Assembly (NCBI RefSeq): GCF_001612555.1
Contig: NZ_CP015110.1
Span: 3,100,001 to 3,164,000, forward strand
Length of the DNA: 64,000 nt
Direction: 5' to 3'
Origin: Acinetobacter sp. TGL-Y2
GTDB taxonomy: Bacteria > Pseudomonadota > Gammaproteobacteria > Pseudomonadales > Moraxellaceae
In this document: positions 1 to 9,977 of the stretch, piece after piece
Numbering within the stretch: position 1 is the stretch's first letter
Layout of the letters: every line of letters starts with the position of its first letter
Program-made: the position numbers and the translations under genes
Notes under the pieces: model-generated
What the model was told of the DNA's origin: nothing
Database searches by the model: none
Seen by the model: only the letters and a program-made list of their open reading frames with translations

Positions 1-57
1 GAGTGGAAACCGAAGTTTTTTCAAAAAAATAGCGCCTCTCTAGGCTTATTTAGACAC

Positions 58-363
58 TCATTTTATTTTCAACATCATACACGGTTGATAATACTCAACC
101 TTTGGCATGGGTGCATAAAATGGATGTAACAATGCTTTCCAGTGCTGATAGGCTTCAGATGTTCTGAAGCCTCCCGTATGGTCTTCGAGATGATCCCAAA
201 AGATCATCAAAATATACGCATCTGGCTGTTCAATATGCTTGATCAGTTGCACTGCATTCAAACCTTGCATCGGCGAAATCAGCGTTTTTGCCGTCTGAAA
301 TGCCGCTTCAAAATCTGCACTTTGATGGGGTTTAATTTTCAAATGCACATGTTCAATGATCAT
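58..363 (-). CDS. Antibiotic biosynthesis monooxygenase (ABM) domain protein
   Basis: A 101-residue single-domain protein. The size, the N-terminal strand beginning MIIEHVHLKIKP, the central hydrophobic strand (AYILMIFWDH) and the later HWKALLHPFY segment fit the dimeric ABM (YgiN/HmoA-like) ferredoxin-like fold. Members include small quinol monooxygenases and heme-degrading enzymes, but many have no known substrate and nothing here fixes one. It lies alone on the minus strand with the membrane-protein gene 58 bp upstream. The family call rests on overall pattern, not on a catalytic motif. Confidence 0.7.
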   Translation of the reverse strand: MIIEHVHLKIKPHQSADFEAAFQTAKTLISPMQGLNAVQLIKHIEQPDAYILMIFWDHLEDHTGGFRTSEAYQHWKALLHPFYAPMPKVEYYQPCMMLKIK

Positions 364-421
364 TAGGATCTTATCTCGACATTCCGCTTATTAGAATGAA
401 AACCATACATGCTGAAATAAC

Positions 422-814
422 CTATTGATACATGCGTTGATTGTCATTTAAACGGATAATCCCTCGAATCGCACGATAGACAATCCAGACCCAAGACAAA
501 CCGATGACGGTCACACAGAACGTGGTTGCACCTAGCGCAACACCTGCGAATGCATTGGAGTTTTCACCGGTGAGGAATAAGAAAAGAAACGGCACAAATG
601 CGATGATATTCCAAATCAGATACCACCAAAATGTCCGAATTTGCCAGGTAAAGTGACTTTCAAAAATTGAGCCTTGCACACTGCTTCGTTTTACATAGTT
701 AATAATCAGTGCAATCACCGCCAGAATCCCTGCTGAGAAAATGGCAATAATATAGAGCACATATAAAATCAAAGTTAAGCTTCGATTGGAATCTCGATCA
801 ATTGAATAATTCAT
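422..814 (-). CDS. DUF4870-like small integral membrane protein
   Basis: A 130-residue protein with three predicted membrane segments: about residues 14-38, 62-82 and 90-115. A loop containing SIFESHFTWQIRTFWW separates the first two. That loop (a Glu-Ser-His-Phe step followed by aromatic residues) is typical of DUF4870/YciC-like small membrane proteins. It has no catalytic motif and its function is unknown. It lies between an ABM protein and a cold-shock/DUF1294 protein on the same strand, with gaps of about 55-60 bp, so co-transcription is possible. Confidence 0.65.
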   Translation of the reverse strand: MNYSIDRDSNRSLTLILYVLYIIAIFSAGILAVIALIINYVKRSSVQGSIFESHFTWQIRTFWWYLIWNIIAFVPFLFLFLTGENSNAFAGVALGATTFCVTVIGLSWVWIVYRAIRGIIRLNDNQRMYQ

Positions 815-869
815 GATTATGCCTTGTCAAATATGTCTTTAAATTTGCTTTTTAAATGTCACCTTGGAT

Positions 870-1499
870 TCAAAACACCATTGAATTTAATGGAGAGATA
901 AGCCAAAGAAGCATTAAAATATTAAACACGATGGTACAGAAATAGATCTTTCGAAACGGTTGCTTTTGTGTTTTATGACGCAGTTTTTGCTGTGCAAGCC
1001 ATGCTGCGGGCCAACCACCAAGGACTGACAAGATATGCAGTGTATTTTCAGGCACACGGCGATTTCCTGCTTGCGCCGCTTCTTTATCTTGTGCATACAT
1101 CCAGTAGGTGATGGCATTCATCACACTGATCAGCAATAAAAGCATACTATTGAGTACGCCTGCCACAGTCAGACCAGCAACCACTAAAATGTATATCACA
1201 ATCGCAATCTGCATGGGCTGCATTACCGTCTTGTTTGCTGCTTTGGATCTAATATGAGATTGTTGCTTGGTTTTTTGCGTTTGTGATGCTTTTAAATAAG
1301 TCACTTGCTTGGCTTTATAACGTCCCTGTCCATCCAATTGCACCAGATACTCTAAGGCACAGCCAATAATGGGACGCGGACCAGGACGGATAAAATCCTT
1401 GATATGTAAAAATACACGACCTTTCGATCCATCCTCAGGTTGAATAAAGCCATAGCCTTTATCATCAAACCACTCTACCAACCGACCTTGATCGCGCAT
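870..1499 (-). CDS. Cold-shock domain-DUF1294 membrane fusion protein
   Basis: A 209-residue two-part protein. Residues 1 to about 70 form a cold-shock (CSD) OB-fold, with GRLVEWFDDKGYGFIQPEDG matching the RNP-1-like KGYGFI motif and VFLHIKDF matching RNP-2. A basic linker follows, then membrane segments at about 97-135 and 185-205. Between them is the DUF1294 signature (YWMYAQDKEAAQ, NRRVPENTLH, LGGWPAAWLAQ). CSD-DUF1294 fusions are common in gamma-proteobacteria and are thought to link nucleic-acid binding to the membrane, but the role is not established. It lies 16 bp downstream of thrB on the same strand, so it is probably co-transcribed with it. Confidence 0.85.
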   Translation of the reverse strand: MRDQGRLVEWFDDKGYGFIQPEDGSKGRVFLHIKDFIRPGPRPIIGCALEYLVQLDGQGRYKAKQVTYLKASQTQKTKQQSHIRSKAANKTVMQPMQIAIVIYILVVAGLTVAGVLNSMLLLLISVMNAITYWMYAQDKEAAQAGNRRVPENTLHILSVLGGWPAAWLAQQKLRHKTQKQPFRKIYFCTIVFNILMLLWLISPLNSMVF

Positions 1500-1515
1500 C
1501 CTGACTTCCTTTCAA

Positions 1516-2466
1516 TTATGCTGTAACAAACTTAAGACGTTCTACCAGCATATTACGCATCTCATCTGGATTTTTCTGCAAAATATCATCACCTGTACGA
1601 CCCAGTTCTGCATTTTTCTGCGCGACTTGTAAACGCATCATCCAAAAACGCCCTGCTGCCATTGCCAAATACAGCTCTAAACACGATTTTTCATCTGAGG
1701 TCAGTGGGCGGATATCTTCATACGCGTCCAAAAAGGCATGTGCTTTGGCTTCATTTAAATGTACTTCTGGATATTCGGTACAAAAGTCATTGATGCTAAT
1801 GGCAATATCAAATAACCATTCATCTTTGTTCAGCTCATAAAAATCCAGAATCCCTTTGAGTTGATTGCCCTCAAACAAGGTGTTATCACGGAATAAATCT
1901 GAATGAATAAAACCCTTTGGACGCTCTGGATACATGGCTGTAAGCGTATCATATAAGCCTAATAGGTTATTTAAAAGCACGCTATCGGCTGGGTTTAAAC
2001 TCGGCTTAATGGCTGTAGCCACATTACGCCAGTAGCGATGATTACGGTACTCGGCACGTTCTAGAGGAAAGTCTTTCAGCGCCACATGAATTTTCGCTTG
2101 TGCTGCACCTATGGCTGCCACTTGTTCAAGGGTAGACGGCATAGGATGATGCCCCATTAAACGCGGTGCAATTTGTGCAGGTTTATCCTTTAAAATTTGA
2201 ATGGCACGACCGTTTAAACGTAAGGGTACAGGCACAGCCACACCTTGCTGACCCAAATGCTCAAGTACAGGCACCAGTTCATCTGCGCCCTGCTCGTCCA
2301 TCTCTTCAAAAATAGTCAATACAAACTGTTTTGCATCCGCGCAAACCAAAAAGTAGTTGGTATTTTGAATACCGCCTTGAATGGGAATCAGGTCAATCAC
2401 CTCCAATCCATAAGGTGCTGCAAAATCCTGAACTTCCTTTAAAGTCAAAGGGGTATAAACCGACAT
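1516..2466 (-). CDS. thrB: Homoserine kinase, APH-fold type
   Basis: A 316-residue kinase of the choline/aminoglycoside-kinase fold used as homoserine kinase in Pseudomonas and Acinetobacter (ThrB type II, not the GHMP type of E. coli). It would phosphorylate L-homoserine with ATP in the cytoplasm in the threonine pathway. The nucleotide loop is near residues 30-36 (IQGGIQNTNY). The catalytic loop FIHSDLFRDN carries the HxD Asp. The metal-binding segment is LKGILDFYELNKDEW, with D in the DFY position. The start MSVYTPLTL is typical for the family. It is divergent from hisF across a 113-bp promoter region. Confidence 0.93.
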   Translation of the reverse strand: MSVYTPLTLKEVQDFAAPYGLEVIDLIPIQGGIQNTNYFLVCADAKQFVLTIFEEMDEQGADELVPVLEHLGQQGVAVPVPLRLNGRAIQILKDKPAQIAPRLMGHHPMPSTLEQVAAIGAAQAKIHVALKDFPLERAEYRNHRYWRNVATAIKPSLNPADSVLLNNLLGLYDTLTAMYPERPKGFIHSDLFRDNTLFEGNQLKGILDFYELNKDEWLFDIAISINDFCTEYPEVHLNEAKAHAFLDAYEDIRPLTSDEKSCLELYLAMAAGRFWMMRLQVAQKNAELGRTGDDILQKNPDEMRNMLVERLKFVTA

Positions 2467-2579
2467 AGAAAACCTGCAAAAAAACTTACATAATTTTGAT
2501 AGAATACCCGCTCCTACTATGAAGGTGTAGCATCTTCGTGGCGAAGTTTCATAATCGGCTGTTATTTTTGGAAAAAATT

Positions 2580-3338
2580 ATGCTTGCTAAACGTATTATT
2601 CCTTGCCTCGACGTAGATAACGGTCGAGTGGTGAAAGGCGTTCAATTTCTTGATATTCGTGATGCAGGCGATCCAGTTGAAGTAGCGCGCCGATATAATG
2701 AACAAGGTGCAGATGAAATTACCTTTTTGGACATTACTGCCACTTCAAATGGTCGTGACACCACCTATCGTACTGTTGAACGTATGGCTGAAAGTGTATT
2801 CGTTCCATTAACCGTAGGCGGTGGTGTTCGTAAAGTCGAAGATATTCGTTTACTGCTGAATGCGGGCGCAGACAAAGTCAGCATCAACTCAGCAGCCGTG
2901 TTTAACCCAGAGTTTGTGCAAGAAGCTTCTCAGCGTTTTGGCGCACAATGTATTGTGGTGGCCATTGATGCAAAAAAAACACGCGACAATAAATGGGAAA
3001 TTTTTACCCACGGTGGTCGTAAAGCCACGGGTATTGATGCGATTGATTGGGCAGTAAAAATGGCCGAATACGGCGCAGGCGAATTATTGATTACCTCTAT
3101 GGATGCCGATGGCACCAAAGCGGGATATGACCTTAAACTGATGCGCCAAATTAATACCCGCGTGACTATCCCAACCATCGCATCTGGCGGTGTCGGCTGC
3201 TTACAACATTTGGCAGATGGCATTATACAAGGGGGTGCAGATGCGGTACTTGCAGCTTCTATTTTCCACTTTGGTCAGCATACGATTCCAGAAGCCAAAG
3301 AATACCTTGCGAATCAAGGTATTGAAATGCGTCTGTAA
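2580..3338 (+). CDS. hisF: Imidazole glycerol phosphate synthase cyclase subunit HisF
   Basis: A 252-residue (beta/alpha)8 barrel. It takes ammonia from the HisH glutaminase and converts PRFAR to imidazole glycerol phosphate and AICAR (histidine and purine link). The canonical start [20 protein letters not shown] places catalytic Asp11. The second catalytic Asp lies in VVAIDAKK, and the phosphate-binding segments are TVGGGVR and IASGGVG. An upstream in-frame start at 2538 would add 14 non-conserved residues and is not preferred. hisF stands alone here; hisH and hisA are not in the window. A strong hairpin terminator follows. Confidence 0.97.
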   Translation: MLAKRIIPCLDVDNGRVVKGVQFLDIRDAGDPVEVARRYNEQGADEITFLDITATSNGRDTTYRTVERMAESVFVPLTVGGGVRKVEDIRLLLNAGADKVSINSAAVFNPEFVQEASQRFGAQCIVVAIDAKKTRDNKWEIFTHGGRKATGIDAIDWAVKMAEYGAGELLITSMDADGTKAGYDLKLMRQINTRVTIPTIASGGVGCLQHLADGIIQGGADAVLAASIFHFGQHTIPEAKEYLANQGIEMRL

Positions 3339-3376
3339 TGGATCATTTTTACGTGACTGTTTGAAGTGTGAATGCT

Positions 3377-3407
3377 AAAAAAGAGTGTGCCAATCACACT
3401 CTTTTTT
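3377..3407 (+). terminator. Rho-independent terminator of hisF
   Basis: Perfect 13-bp arms (AAAAAAGAGTGTG / CACACTCTTTTTT) around a 5-nt loop, with the stem ending in a T-run, 38 bp after the hisF stop. Confidence 0.9.
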
Positions 3408-3745
3408 ATATCCAAAAATAAAGACGAATCTCGCAGGCACTGGTCTTTCATAGATAACAACAGATAAAAAACCATTGGAGAGCTGCAAAAAATCCAGACC
3501 ACTGACAGCACTTCTAGACTAAACAGTCCAAGATATAAAACGCGATATCGGGTATGAGCCTCAACATAAGAAGTATAATTTAAAAATAAAATCAATGTCT
3601 TAGATCAGATAAAATTGAGTCGAAGCCTTCGCGCTTTAGCGCAAATGTACCGAATAGCCTTAACTATTTATAAAAAAACCACTTCGTATGGCAATAGCAT
3701 TTCGACGATATTGAGCTCAATTTTTCAATACCAATATGAGCCTAT
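3408..3745. other. Intergenic region, no gene recognised
   Basis: AT-rich spacer between the hisF terminator and the convergent fatty-acid hydroxylase-like gene. The only structure seen is a short GCGC-TTTA-GCGC hairpin near 3630. A minus-strand open frame (3314-3595) crosses the hisF terminator and has no recognisable features. Confidence 0.5.
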
Positions 3746-4345
3746 TTATACAGACAAGCGCGGTTTCACCCACGTTGCAGGGAAATAGCTATTCACCGTT
3801 TTTGTCAGCCAAATTGAAACGGTCTTAGGCAGAGTCACGCCCAACGGATTTTGCTCTTCCAGTTCCACTGACGAAATCACCCGTGTGCCCAATAGATAGT
3901 CAAACCATGGCTTGGTTACACACCAGTTGGCATCCTGATTTGAATTCATATGATGATCATAATGCCAAGGGATTTTACGCTTCGCCCATTCAGGTTCTAA
4001 GTGTGCGCGGCGATGCACATAGTAATAATTAGCTGCACTATAAAATACCGCCAAGCTCATGCCCTTCGAGATAGGATAAAATAACGGTGCAAAAACCACC
4101 ACCGTCACGCCAAGTGACATAATTTCATTGCGTGTGCGCCAATTGCGAACACCTTCGACATAACCATAATCACTAAAATCTGTTTTACGTACTTCTCTAT
4201 GATGTTCCCAATGTGACTTCATACTGTCGGGCACGGGACTAAACCGTGGCTTTCCCGCGCGATGTGTACCGTGTAACACATACTTATGCGCGAGCCACTC
4301 AAATCCATTGGCAACAATTAAACCGGCTACAAATCCTTTGATCAT
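3746..4345 (-). CDS. Fatty acid hydroxylase / sterol desaturase superfamily protein
   Basis: A 199-residue di-iron membrane hydroxylase-like protein. The histidine boxes are visible in order: EWLAHKYVLHG (about 17-27), HWEHHRE (about 45-51), YVHRRAH (about 110-116) and WHYDHHMNSNQDANW (about 127-141). A hydrophobic segment at about 74-100 would lie in the membrane. Members hydroxylate or desaturate lipids using O2 and reduced electron carriers; the substrate here is unknown. The C-terminal segment PWFDYLLGTR is typical of the family. Divergent from aqpZ across a long regulatory-looking spacer. Confidence 0.87.
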   Translation of the reverse strand: MIKGFVAGLIVANGFEWLAHKYVLHGTHRAGKPRFSPVPDSMKSHWEHHREVRKTDFSDYGYVEGVRNWRTRNEIMSLGVTVVVFAPLFYPISKGMSLAVFYSAANYYYVHRRAHLEPEWAKRKIPWHYDHHMNSNQDANWCVTKPWFDYLLGTRVISSVELEEQNPLGVTLPKTVSIWLTKTVNSYFPATWVKPRLSV

Positions 4346-4819
4346 GTTTAGACTCCGTCTATTTTTTAATTCTGTTCCTGTTTTTAACTATAACGTCGCT
4401 TGCGGGTTGATCATTGACTTCAATCATTTTATTTTTAAATAATTGCGACATTTTTAAGGATGCAAATTCTCTTTTTTTTAAAGCCAATTTTACAACTTAT
4501 TTGAACCATACAGTGTCTAGATCTACGTCGTTTTTGAGTCAGAGCCGATTTTAAAAAAATTACTGCCTAGCTTTTAAGTATCTAAAAACATACTATATTT
4601 TAGATACTTTTAACATGAATGGATAGGATCGCTCAGGCATACTGGATGCAGATATGAAATAGCTCCATACAGGAGCCATAGAAATAATCTGTGCAATTTG
4701 TCATTTTTTTAACTTTTTTTATTTAAATGGATTAAAATTTACGCACAACACAATAAATACCCCCCTTTGTAATACATCACTTTATATCAATGAGTGTAGA
4801 AAAAAATAGGACAAATATA
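4346..4819. promoter_or_regulatory. Divergent intergenic region with a 12-bp perfect dyad
   Basis: A 474-bp spacer between the divergent hydroxylase-like gene and aqpZ. At 4576-4609 it holds a perfect inverted repeat: arms AAGTATCTAAAA and TTTTAGATACTT, 10-nt centre. There is no T-rich tail typical of a terminator, so a repressor or activator site is plausible. Otherwise AT-rich, with no gene seen. An AGGA ribosome site at 4808-4811 serves aqpZ. Confidence 0.5.
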
Positions 4820-5536
4820 ATGAATAAGTATTTCGCAGAATTTTTAGGAACATTCTGGCTGGTCTTTGGTGGCTGTGGTAGCGCTGTCTTGGCCGCGGCA
4901 TTTCCAGAATTAGGTATTGGTTTCGCTGGTGTTTCACTGGCATTTGGTTTAACGGTACTCACCGCAGCCTATGCACTGGGACATATTTCAGGTGGACACT
5001 TTAACCCTGCGGTAAGTGTGGGCTTGTGGGTCGGTGGTCGCTTCGATGCTAAAGACCTGATTCCCTATATTGTGGCTCAAGTCGTGGGTGCAACAGCAGC
5101 AGCATTTGTACTTTACCTGATTGTACAAGGTCAAGCCAGCTTCACTGGTACAGGAGGATTCGCGACCAATGGTTATGCTGAACTATCACCAGGCAGTTAT
5201 GCGCTAAGCGCTGTCATTACCATTGAAATTGTGCTAACTGCATTTTTCTTGATTATTATTATGGGTGCAACCGACAAACGGGCACCTGCGGGTTTTGCAC
5301 CCATTGCAATTGGTTTAGCTTTAACCTTAATCCATCTGATCAGTATTCCTGTGACCAATACTTCTGTAAACCCTGCCCGTAGTACTGGCGTGGCTTTCTT
5401 TGCAGAAACCGCTGCATTAACGCAGTTGTGGGTCTTTTGGGTTGCTCCCATTATTGGTGCCGTCATTGGCGCATTAATTTATAAAGGCATAACAAGTAAG
5501 CACGATGAATCTAGTTCAGTTGTAGTTAAACCTTAA
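4820..5536 (+). CDS. aqpZ: Aquaporin Z
   Basis: A 238-residue major intrinsic protein for water flux across the inner membrane. Both half-helix NPA motifs are present (HFNPAVSVG at 62-64 and SVNPARSTG at 184-186), with the Arg of the selectivity filter directly after the second. About six membrane helices are spread over the length. The start [18 protein letters not shown] matches AqpZ proteins, and AGGA at 4808-4811 gives correct spacing. An upstream frame extension to 4790 is not needed. A strong terminator follows. Confidence 0.95.
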   Translation: MNKYFAEFLGTFWLVFGGCGSAVLAAAFPELGIGFAGVSLAFGLTVLTAAYALGHISGGHFNPAVSVGLWVGGRFDAKDLIPYIVAQVVGATAAAFVLYLIVQGQASFTGTGGFATNGYAELSPGSYALSAVITIEIVLTAFFLIIIMGATDKRAPAGFAPIAIGLALTLIHLISIPVTNTSVNPARSTGVAFFAETAALTQLWVFWVAPIIGAVIGALIYKGITSKHDESSSVVVKP

Positions 5537-5571
5537 GGTTTAATATTGAACATTTAAGCCATTACTCATAT

Positions 5572-5598
5572 AAAAAGCCTGCATCTGCAGGCTTTTTT
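5572..5598 (+). terminator. Terminator downstream of aqpZ
   Basis: 12-bp arms (AAAAAGCCTGCA / TGCAGGCTTTTT) closed by a two- to four-base loop, then a T-run. The A-run on the other side lets it also serve the convergent small gene ending at 5626. Confidence 0.88.
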
Positions 5599-5625
5599 AC
5601 GTGTTCAAATTTTCTGTGCAAAACA

Positions 5626-5871
5626 CTATAGAAATGGATTTTCGATCTCATTTTCGGAACTGCTTTGAATCTTTTCAGGCAACTGTTGTTCTTGTTCCAA
5701 CTGCATCACAATTGCATTCAAGTAAGCTTGCAAGGCTTTCGCCGCTGCTAAACCCGCTTGATCCTTGGTCAGTTGTAAGTTGCCATAAATACTGACCCGA
5801 TCTAGATCATTTTCCAAGGTTAAATCATGAATCGAATGTGACTCTGTACCTTGTTCAAAAGGTTTAAACAT
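5626..5871 (-). CDS. Small hypothetical protein, acidic, possibly coiled
   Basis: An 81-residue soluble protein without a recognised domain. Residues 38-65 (QAGLAAAKALQAYLNAIVMQ) look like an amphipathic helix, and the C-terminus is Gln/Glu-rich. AGAGAACG precedes the ATG at a suitable distance. It ends just beside the aqpZ terminator and lies downstream of the nuclease gene on the same strand (71 bp gap), so it may be co-transcribed with it. Function unknown; likely an Acinetobacter-type conserved hypothetical. Confidence 0.6.
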   Translation of the reverse strand: MFKPFEQGTESHSIHDLTLENDLDRVSIYGNLQLTKDQAGLAAAKALQAYLNAIVMQLEQEQQLPEKIQSSSENEIENPFL

Positions 5872-5942
5872 TTTTCGTTCTCTTCGATTTTGTTTGTTTT
5901 AACTCAAAAATATATCCTACTTAAGACAGAAAGCAGCAACAT

Positions 5943-7025
5943 TTACTTAAAGAATTGTAATAAATACTGCAACAATGCCTGTACCAATTCTTTCACCAAA
6001 GCATCTTGGGTTTGCTCGTCAATTTTCGGTGTTTCAAGCGTAGTATTGATACTAGATTTTTGATGGGTAAATTCTTTTTGCAGCGCTTTTATTTTCTCTG
6101 CGCTGATATCTTCAGCACACTGACTCTCTGCATCCCAATATGAATAAGCAATTTTTTGATTGGCTTTGACTTGGGTGGCTTTTAACGGCAAATTATAAGT
6201 ATTACGTTTTTGTTCCGCAGTCAGCTGTGGAAATAAATTAATGCCGATTTGTTCTTCTAACTGACACACACTGATCACTTTGACCTGTAAGGAATCATTA
6301 TTGGGTGCGTAATACACCCCAATAATCCCCTCTTTAGGCATGTACAGCGCTTTATATACCGCAGTCGGGACAATCACGCCGTTGCCAATAGTCTTTAACT
6401 TTTTGCCTGAAAATACAGGACCTGTAATCACATAGACATCTTGTTTTTGCTTGGTGACAATCGCACGGGTGGCTTCTTCAAGTTCACGCCAAACCTGCTG
6501 ATTATTTTTCGGCGCCTGTGGAATCATATTGGCTAAAGAAAAACTGTCATATTGCGCCGCTTTATTGGGCATATCGGCATTCGGTGCCAGATGTCCACGG
6601 TCATAACCCGAACCACGATAATCTGCCAGCATCGCTCGATGACTTGCACTCACGCGATCTTCTTCATGGAAGCTGTCTTCACGTTTAATTTTTTGGCTTA
6701 AACGTGAAGTCGATAAGTACTCAGCTGTCCATAGCGGCGTTTTCGACACGCCAGAATACATTGTATTAAAGCCATTAAAACACAGCGGATAACTGTGCTT
6801 GCTTAAGCTGTCTTTAACAAGAATTGGAGGCTCTTCGCGATAAAACTGATTTAAACATGCAGCATTGCTCGCACTGCCTGAAAACGGAAGATATTGGGAA
6901 ATTTTTTCTTGACCGAATGCGAAAGCAAAACTGCTTGCCGCCACCAATCCAAGTACAGCTTTTACCACTAAATTACTCAATCTCACGCACCCTAATTCAA
7001 TCCGTTTTCGGCTATGCATCACCAT
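5943..7025 (-). CDS. Exported DNA/RNA non-specific endonuclease (NUC1 / Serratia type)
   Basis: A 360-residue protein with a hydrophobic N-terminal export segment (about 18-38, ending AFAFG). A beta-beta-alpha-metal nuclease domain spans about 80-300. The DRGH motif is at 142-145 (H145 the general base), followed by APNAD, and a Mg-ligand Asn lies in the NNQQVWRELE segment (about 174-175). The family cleaves DNA and RNA without sequence preference. Here it probably acts in the periplasm or outside the cell, for nutrient or DNA turnover. The C-terminal 50 residues are helical and not part of the nuclease core. Confidence 0.92.
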   Translation of the reverse strand: MVMHSRKRIELGCVRLSNLVVKAVLGLVAASSFAFAFGQEKISQYLPFSGSASNAACLNQFYREEPPILVKDSLSKHSYPLCFNGFNTMYSGVSKTPLWTAEYLSTSRLSQKIKREDSFHEEDRVSASHRAMLADYRGSGYDRGHLAPNADMPNKAAQYDSFSLANMIPQAPKNNQQVWRELEEATRAIVTKQKQDVYVITGPVFSGKKLKTIGNGVIVPTAVYKALYMPKEGIIGVYYAPNNDSLQVKVISVCQLEEQIGINLFPQLTAEQKRNTYNLPLKATQVKANQKIAYSYWDAESQCAEDISAEKIKALQKEFTHQKSSINTTLETPKIDEQTQDALVKELVQALLQYLLQFFK

Positions 7026-7294
7026 GATTCGCTGGCAAATTAACCGAATTAAGCACAGCTTAGCAAGCTATACGGTTCAAGTATATCAAGTGAATTTTCA
7101 AGTGAATAAAGCTTCTACAATTCCTGCTGAATTAAACAGCAATCCACGTAACAAATTGTTGTTATTATGGGTAAGTTTTTGAACAAAATGGATGATATTA
7201 CGTATATTTTATTGAATACCTCTACCTAACTGTGACAAGGTAAATGAGAATATTGATGAATATTATTTAAACGTTAAAAGAATTGGAGTCTGTT

Positions 7295-7630
7295 ATGCGT
7301 TCACACATTGTTCATTTAGCTATCGTTACTGGTTTAACATTTGCGAGCATGACTGCCTTTGCAGAGCCTCCTGTTCAAGCAGGTGAAACCTTAGAGAGTT
7401 TATCTAAAGCCAAAGTTACTACCACGGTGAATGGCCAACCAGGCTCACTCAACGAATTACTAGCAAGTGGTCAAATTAACGTTATGCCGGGCACAGAAGC
7501 AAGTGCTGCCACAGCTACACAGACACCGTCTGCAGATGCAACCCAGCAAAGCCCAGTTATGGCTGACCCTGCGACCCAACCGCCTGAACTTGAGACAGAA
7601 GCACCACAAGCTGAACCTGCTGCAAATTAA
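7295..7630 (+). CDS. Small exported Ala/Pro/Glu-rich protein
   Basis: A 111-residue protein. The ATG at 7295 sits behind a GGAG ribosome site (7285-7288), so the in-frame TTG at 7283 is not the likely start. A signal peptide is clear (about 1-25, ending MTAFA before EPPVQAG). The mature part has a short ordered segment (ETLESLSKAKVTTTVNGQPG) resembling small Acinetobacter secreted proteins, then a low-complexity Ala/Thr/Pro/Gln tail. Function unknown. It is closed by a perfect palindromic terminator shared with kup. Confidence 0.72.
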   Translation: MRSHIVHLAIVTGLTFASMTAFAEPPVQAGETLESLSKAKVTTTVNGQPGSLNELLASGQINVMPGTEASAATATQTPSADATQQSPVMADPATQPPELETEAPQAEPAAN

Positions 7631-7691
7631 TATTTTTTAAGCAATTTCTTCGCTTTTTCTGTAATGCAAAAATAACAAAATAGAGAATTAA

Positions 7692-7721
7692 AAAAAGCCA
7701 AGGTTTAAACCTTGGCTTTTT
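7692..7721. terminator. Bidirectional terminator between the small exported gene and kup
   Basis: A near-perfect palindrome of AAAAAGCCAAGGTTT and its complement, with A- and T-runs at the two ends, between convergent genes. Confidence 0.88.
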
Positions 7722-7771
7722 CATGATGATTCAATTTAATCATAAAGATTGATCAGACACATGTTTTCAAA

Positions 7772-9652
7772 TCAAATTTCGATTTGACTGCCCATTTCCA
7801 CCACTCTGTTTGGTGGGATTTGATAAAAATCGCTCACCGCACTGGTGTTACGTTGCATCGAAATAAACAGCTTCTCACGCCATGGCGCCATGCCATCGCC
7901 TAGCGTGTGAATCAAACGATCACGTGAGATAAAGAAGCTGATTTGCATCATGTTATATTCCATCCCCAGCTGATGATAGGCTTGCTCTAAAGCGCGTGGA
8001 ATATTGGGCTGATCCTTAAAACCATAATACACAAATATTCTAAAGAAGCGTTCATCAAGTCTTTCAACTTGGATACGCTCGATCTGTGCAACAAAGGGCA
8101 CGTCACGTGTAATGACCGTAATCATAATATTACGCTCATGCAAAACTTTGTTGTGTTTAATATTATGCAGCATAGCATGTGGAACAATATTCGGTGTACC
8201 CGTTAAAAAAATGGCATCCCCAGGAACGATCATAGTTTCATTGCTCATGCTGACGCTTTGAATAAACAAATCAATCGGTAATGCATCTGACTCAAGGCGG
8301 TTCAATACAATCTGACGACCATCTTTCCATGTCATCAGCAAAGTATAGACCACTGCACCAATTAATATAGGCACCCAACCGCCATCTGTAATTTTAAGCG
8401 ATGTTGACGCCACAAAAATCAAATCAATCAGCAGTAATGGCACAGCAAACAGCGCCACTTTCCAAATCGGCCAGCGCCACAAACCATAAGCCAAAATTGA
8501 AATCAGAATTGTGCCACATAGCATGGTCATGGTCACAGCCACGCCATAAGCACTGGCTAAGTTGGCACTGTTTTCAAACAATAAAATCAGAATGACCACA
8601 GAAATAAACAGCACCCAATTGATAAAGGGAACGTAAATCTGACCTTGCTCAACCTCTGAGGTATGTTGTACCGAAAGGCGAGGCAAATAACGCAGTTGAA
8701 TGGCTTGATTGACCATGGAAAAAACGCCGGTAATGACGGCTTGTGAGGCAATGACTGCCGCGGCCGTTGCCAGTCCAATCATCGGGAAAAGCGCCCACTC
8801 TGGGACCAGCAAATAAAACGGGTTTTCAATTGCACTGGGATTGCGCAACAACAATGCGCCCTGTCCTGCATAATTAATGAGCAAGCATGGCAACACAATA
8901 ATAAACCATGCCAGTTTAATCGGCATACGCCCGAAATGCCCCATATCGGCATACAAGGCTTCACCCCCAGTCATGGTTAAAATCACAGCACCCATGGTCA
9001 AAAATGCCACATAAGGCTGCTCATAGACAAAATTAAATGCCCAGTGCGGACTGACCATGGCCAACACGAAAGGCGTTTGAATCACGCTCCATAGCCCCAG
9101 CAGACCAATCGACAAGAACCACACCAAGGTCAATGGACCAAAGAACTTGCCCATTGTGGCCGTGCCATGACGCTGTACCAAAAATAATCCTGCCAAAATA
9201 CCAATCGCAAGTGGCAATAGCCATTGATTGAACATGGGAGTAGCAATGCTTAAACCTTCTATGGCAGACAAAATTGAGATTGCAGGGGTAATGATGCCAT
9301 CACCAAAGAATAACGAAGCACCAATAAAGCCTAGAGCAATCAAATAAATTTTCTTATTGTCCGCAATCCGCGTTGAACGCAGATTCAATGCCAAAAGGGA
9401 CATAATCCCCCCTTCTCCATTGTTATCGGCTTTCATAATCACCAACACGTATTTGAAGCTGATGGTTAACATCATGCACCAAAAAATCAGTGATAAAATA
9501 CCCAGGACCGTTTCGTTAGAGATGGCAATGTGTGCGGTAAGGAAACATTGTCTGAGTGCGTAGAGTGGGCTGGTTCCGATATCACCGAATACCACACCCA
9601 GCGCAGCCAAGGTGATCGCTGGTAAAGCTGCTTTTTTTGCGGTGCTTTGCAT
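7772..9652 (-). CDS. kup: Kup low-affinity potassium:proton symporter
   Basis: A 626-residue KUP/HAK/KT transporter of typical length. The family signature [10 protein letters not shown] is at residues 23-32. About 12 membrane helices fill residues 13-440, with conserved [13 protein letters not shown] and [10 protein letters not shown] segments. A cytosolic C-terminal domain covers about 450-626. It imports K+ with protons in the inner membrane. The start [19 protein letters not shown] matches the family. It lies next to a tRNA-Ser that marks an island boundary. Confidence 0.96.
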   Translation of the reverse strand: MQSTAKKAALPAITLAALGVVFGDIGTSPLYALRQCFLTAHIAISNETVLGILSLIFWCMMLTISFKYVLVIMKADNNGEGGIMSLLALNLRSTRIADNKKIYLIALGFIGASLFFGDGIITPAISILSAIEGLSIATPMFNQWLLPLAIGILAGLFLVQRHGTATMGKFFGPLTLVWFLSIGLLGLWSVIQTPFVLAMVSPHWAFNFVYEQPYVAFLTMGAVILTMTGGEALYADMGHFGRMPIKLAWFIIVLPCLLINYAGQGALLLRNPSAIENPFYLLVPEWALFPMIGLATAAAVIASQAVITGVFSMVNQAIQLRYLPRLSVQHTSEVEQGQIYVPFINWVLFISVVILILLFENSANLASAYGVAVTMTMLCGTILISILAYGLWRWPIWKVALFAVPLLLIDLIFVASTSLKITDGGWVPILIGAVVYTLLMTWKDGRQIVLNRLESDALPIDLFIQSVSMSNETMIVPGDAIFLTGTPNIVPHAMLHNIKHNKVLHERNIMITVITRDVPFVAQIERIQVERLDERFFRIFVYYGFKDQPNIPRALEQAYHQLGMEYNMMQISFFISRDRLIHTLGDGMAPWREKLFISMQRNTSAVSDFYQIPPNRVVEMGSQIEI

Positions 9653-9776
9653 ATAATTGTCTTCAAGTCATTAGACAGTATTTTTCGGCAATCATATCAC
9701 TCGTTTAAATCTTTTTCTCTAAATCAATTGTTTCATCTTGGCATAGCCTGATTTTTTGGTTATCATCGCTCGCCTT

Positions 9777-9866
9777 GGTGAGGTGTCCGAGTGGCTTAAG
9801 GAGCACGCCTGGAAAGTGTGTATACGTTTGCGCGTATCGAGGGTTCGAATCCCTCTCTCACCGCCA
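9777..9866 (+). tRNA. tRNA-Ser (GGA)
   Basis: A 90-nt type II tRNA with encoded CCA. The acceptor pairs GGTGAGG with TCTCACC. The anticodon stem CACGC/GTGTG holds the loop CTGGAAA, anticodon GGA. A long variable arm follows, and the T-arm contains GGTTCGAATCC. An integrase starts 184 bp downstream, so the 3' end is the likely attachment site of the following island. Confidence 0.97.
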
Positions 9867-9977
9867 TTTTCTATTCTTACAATATCTTATGATGTCTTTA
9901 AAAGCTTAAATCTAAAGGTTTTAGGCTTTTTTTTACGTCTAATATTATCTACTTCATCTATTGCAATCTCGATATGG

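Noticed and set aside
2538..2579. N-terminal extension of HisF
   Set aside because: Canonical HisF starts at [11 protein letters not shown]; the extra residues are not conserved.
3314..3595. 93-codon minus-strand frame
   Set aside because: Runs through the hisF terminator and overlaps its end; no ribosome site or domain.
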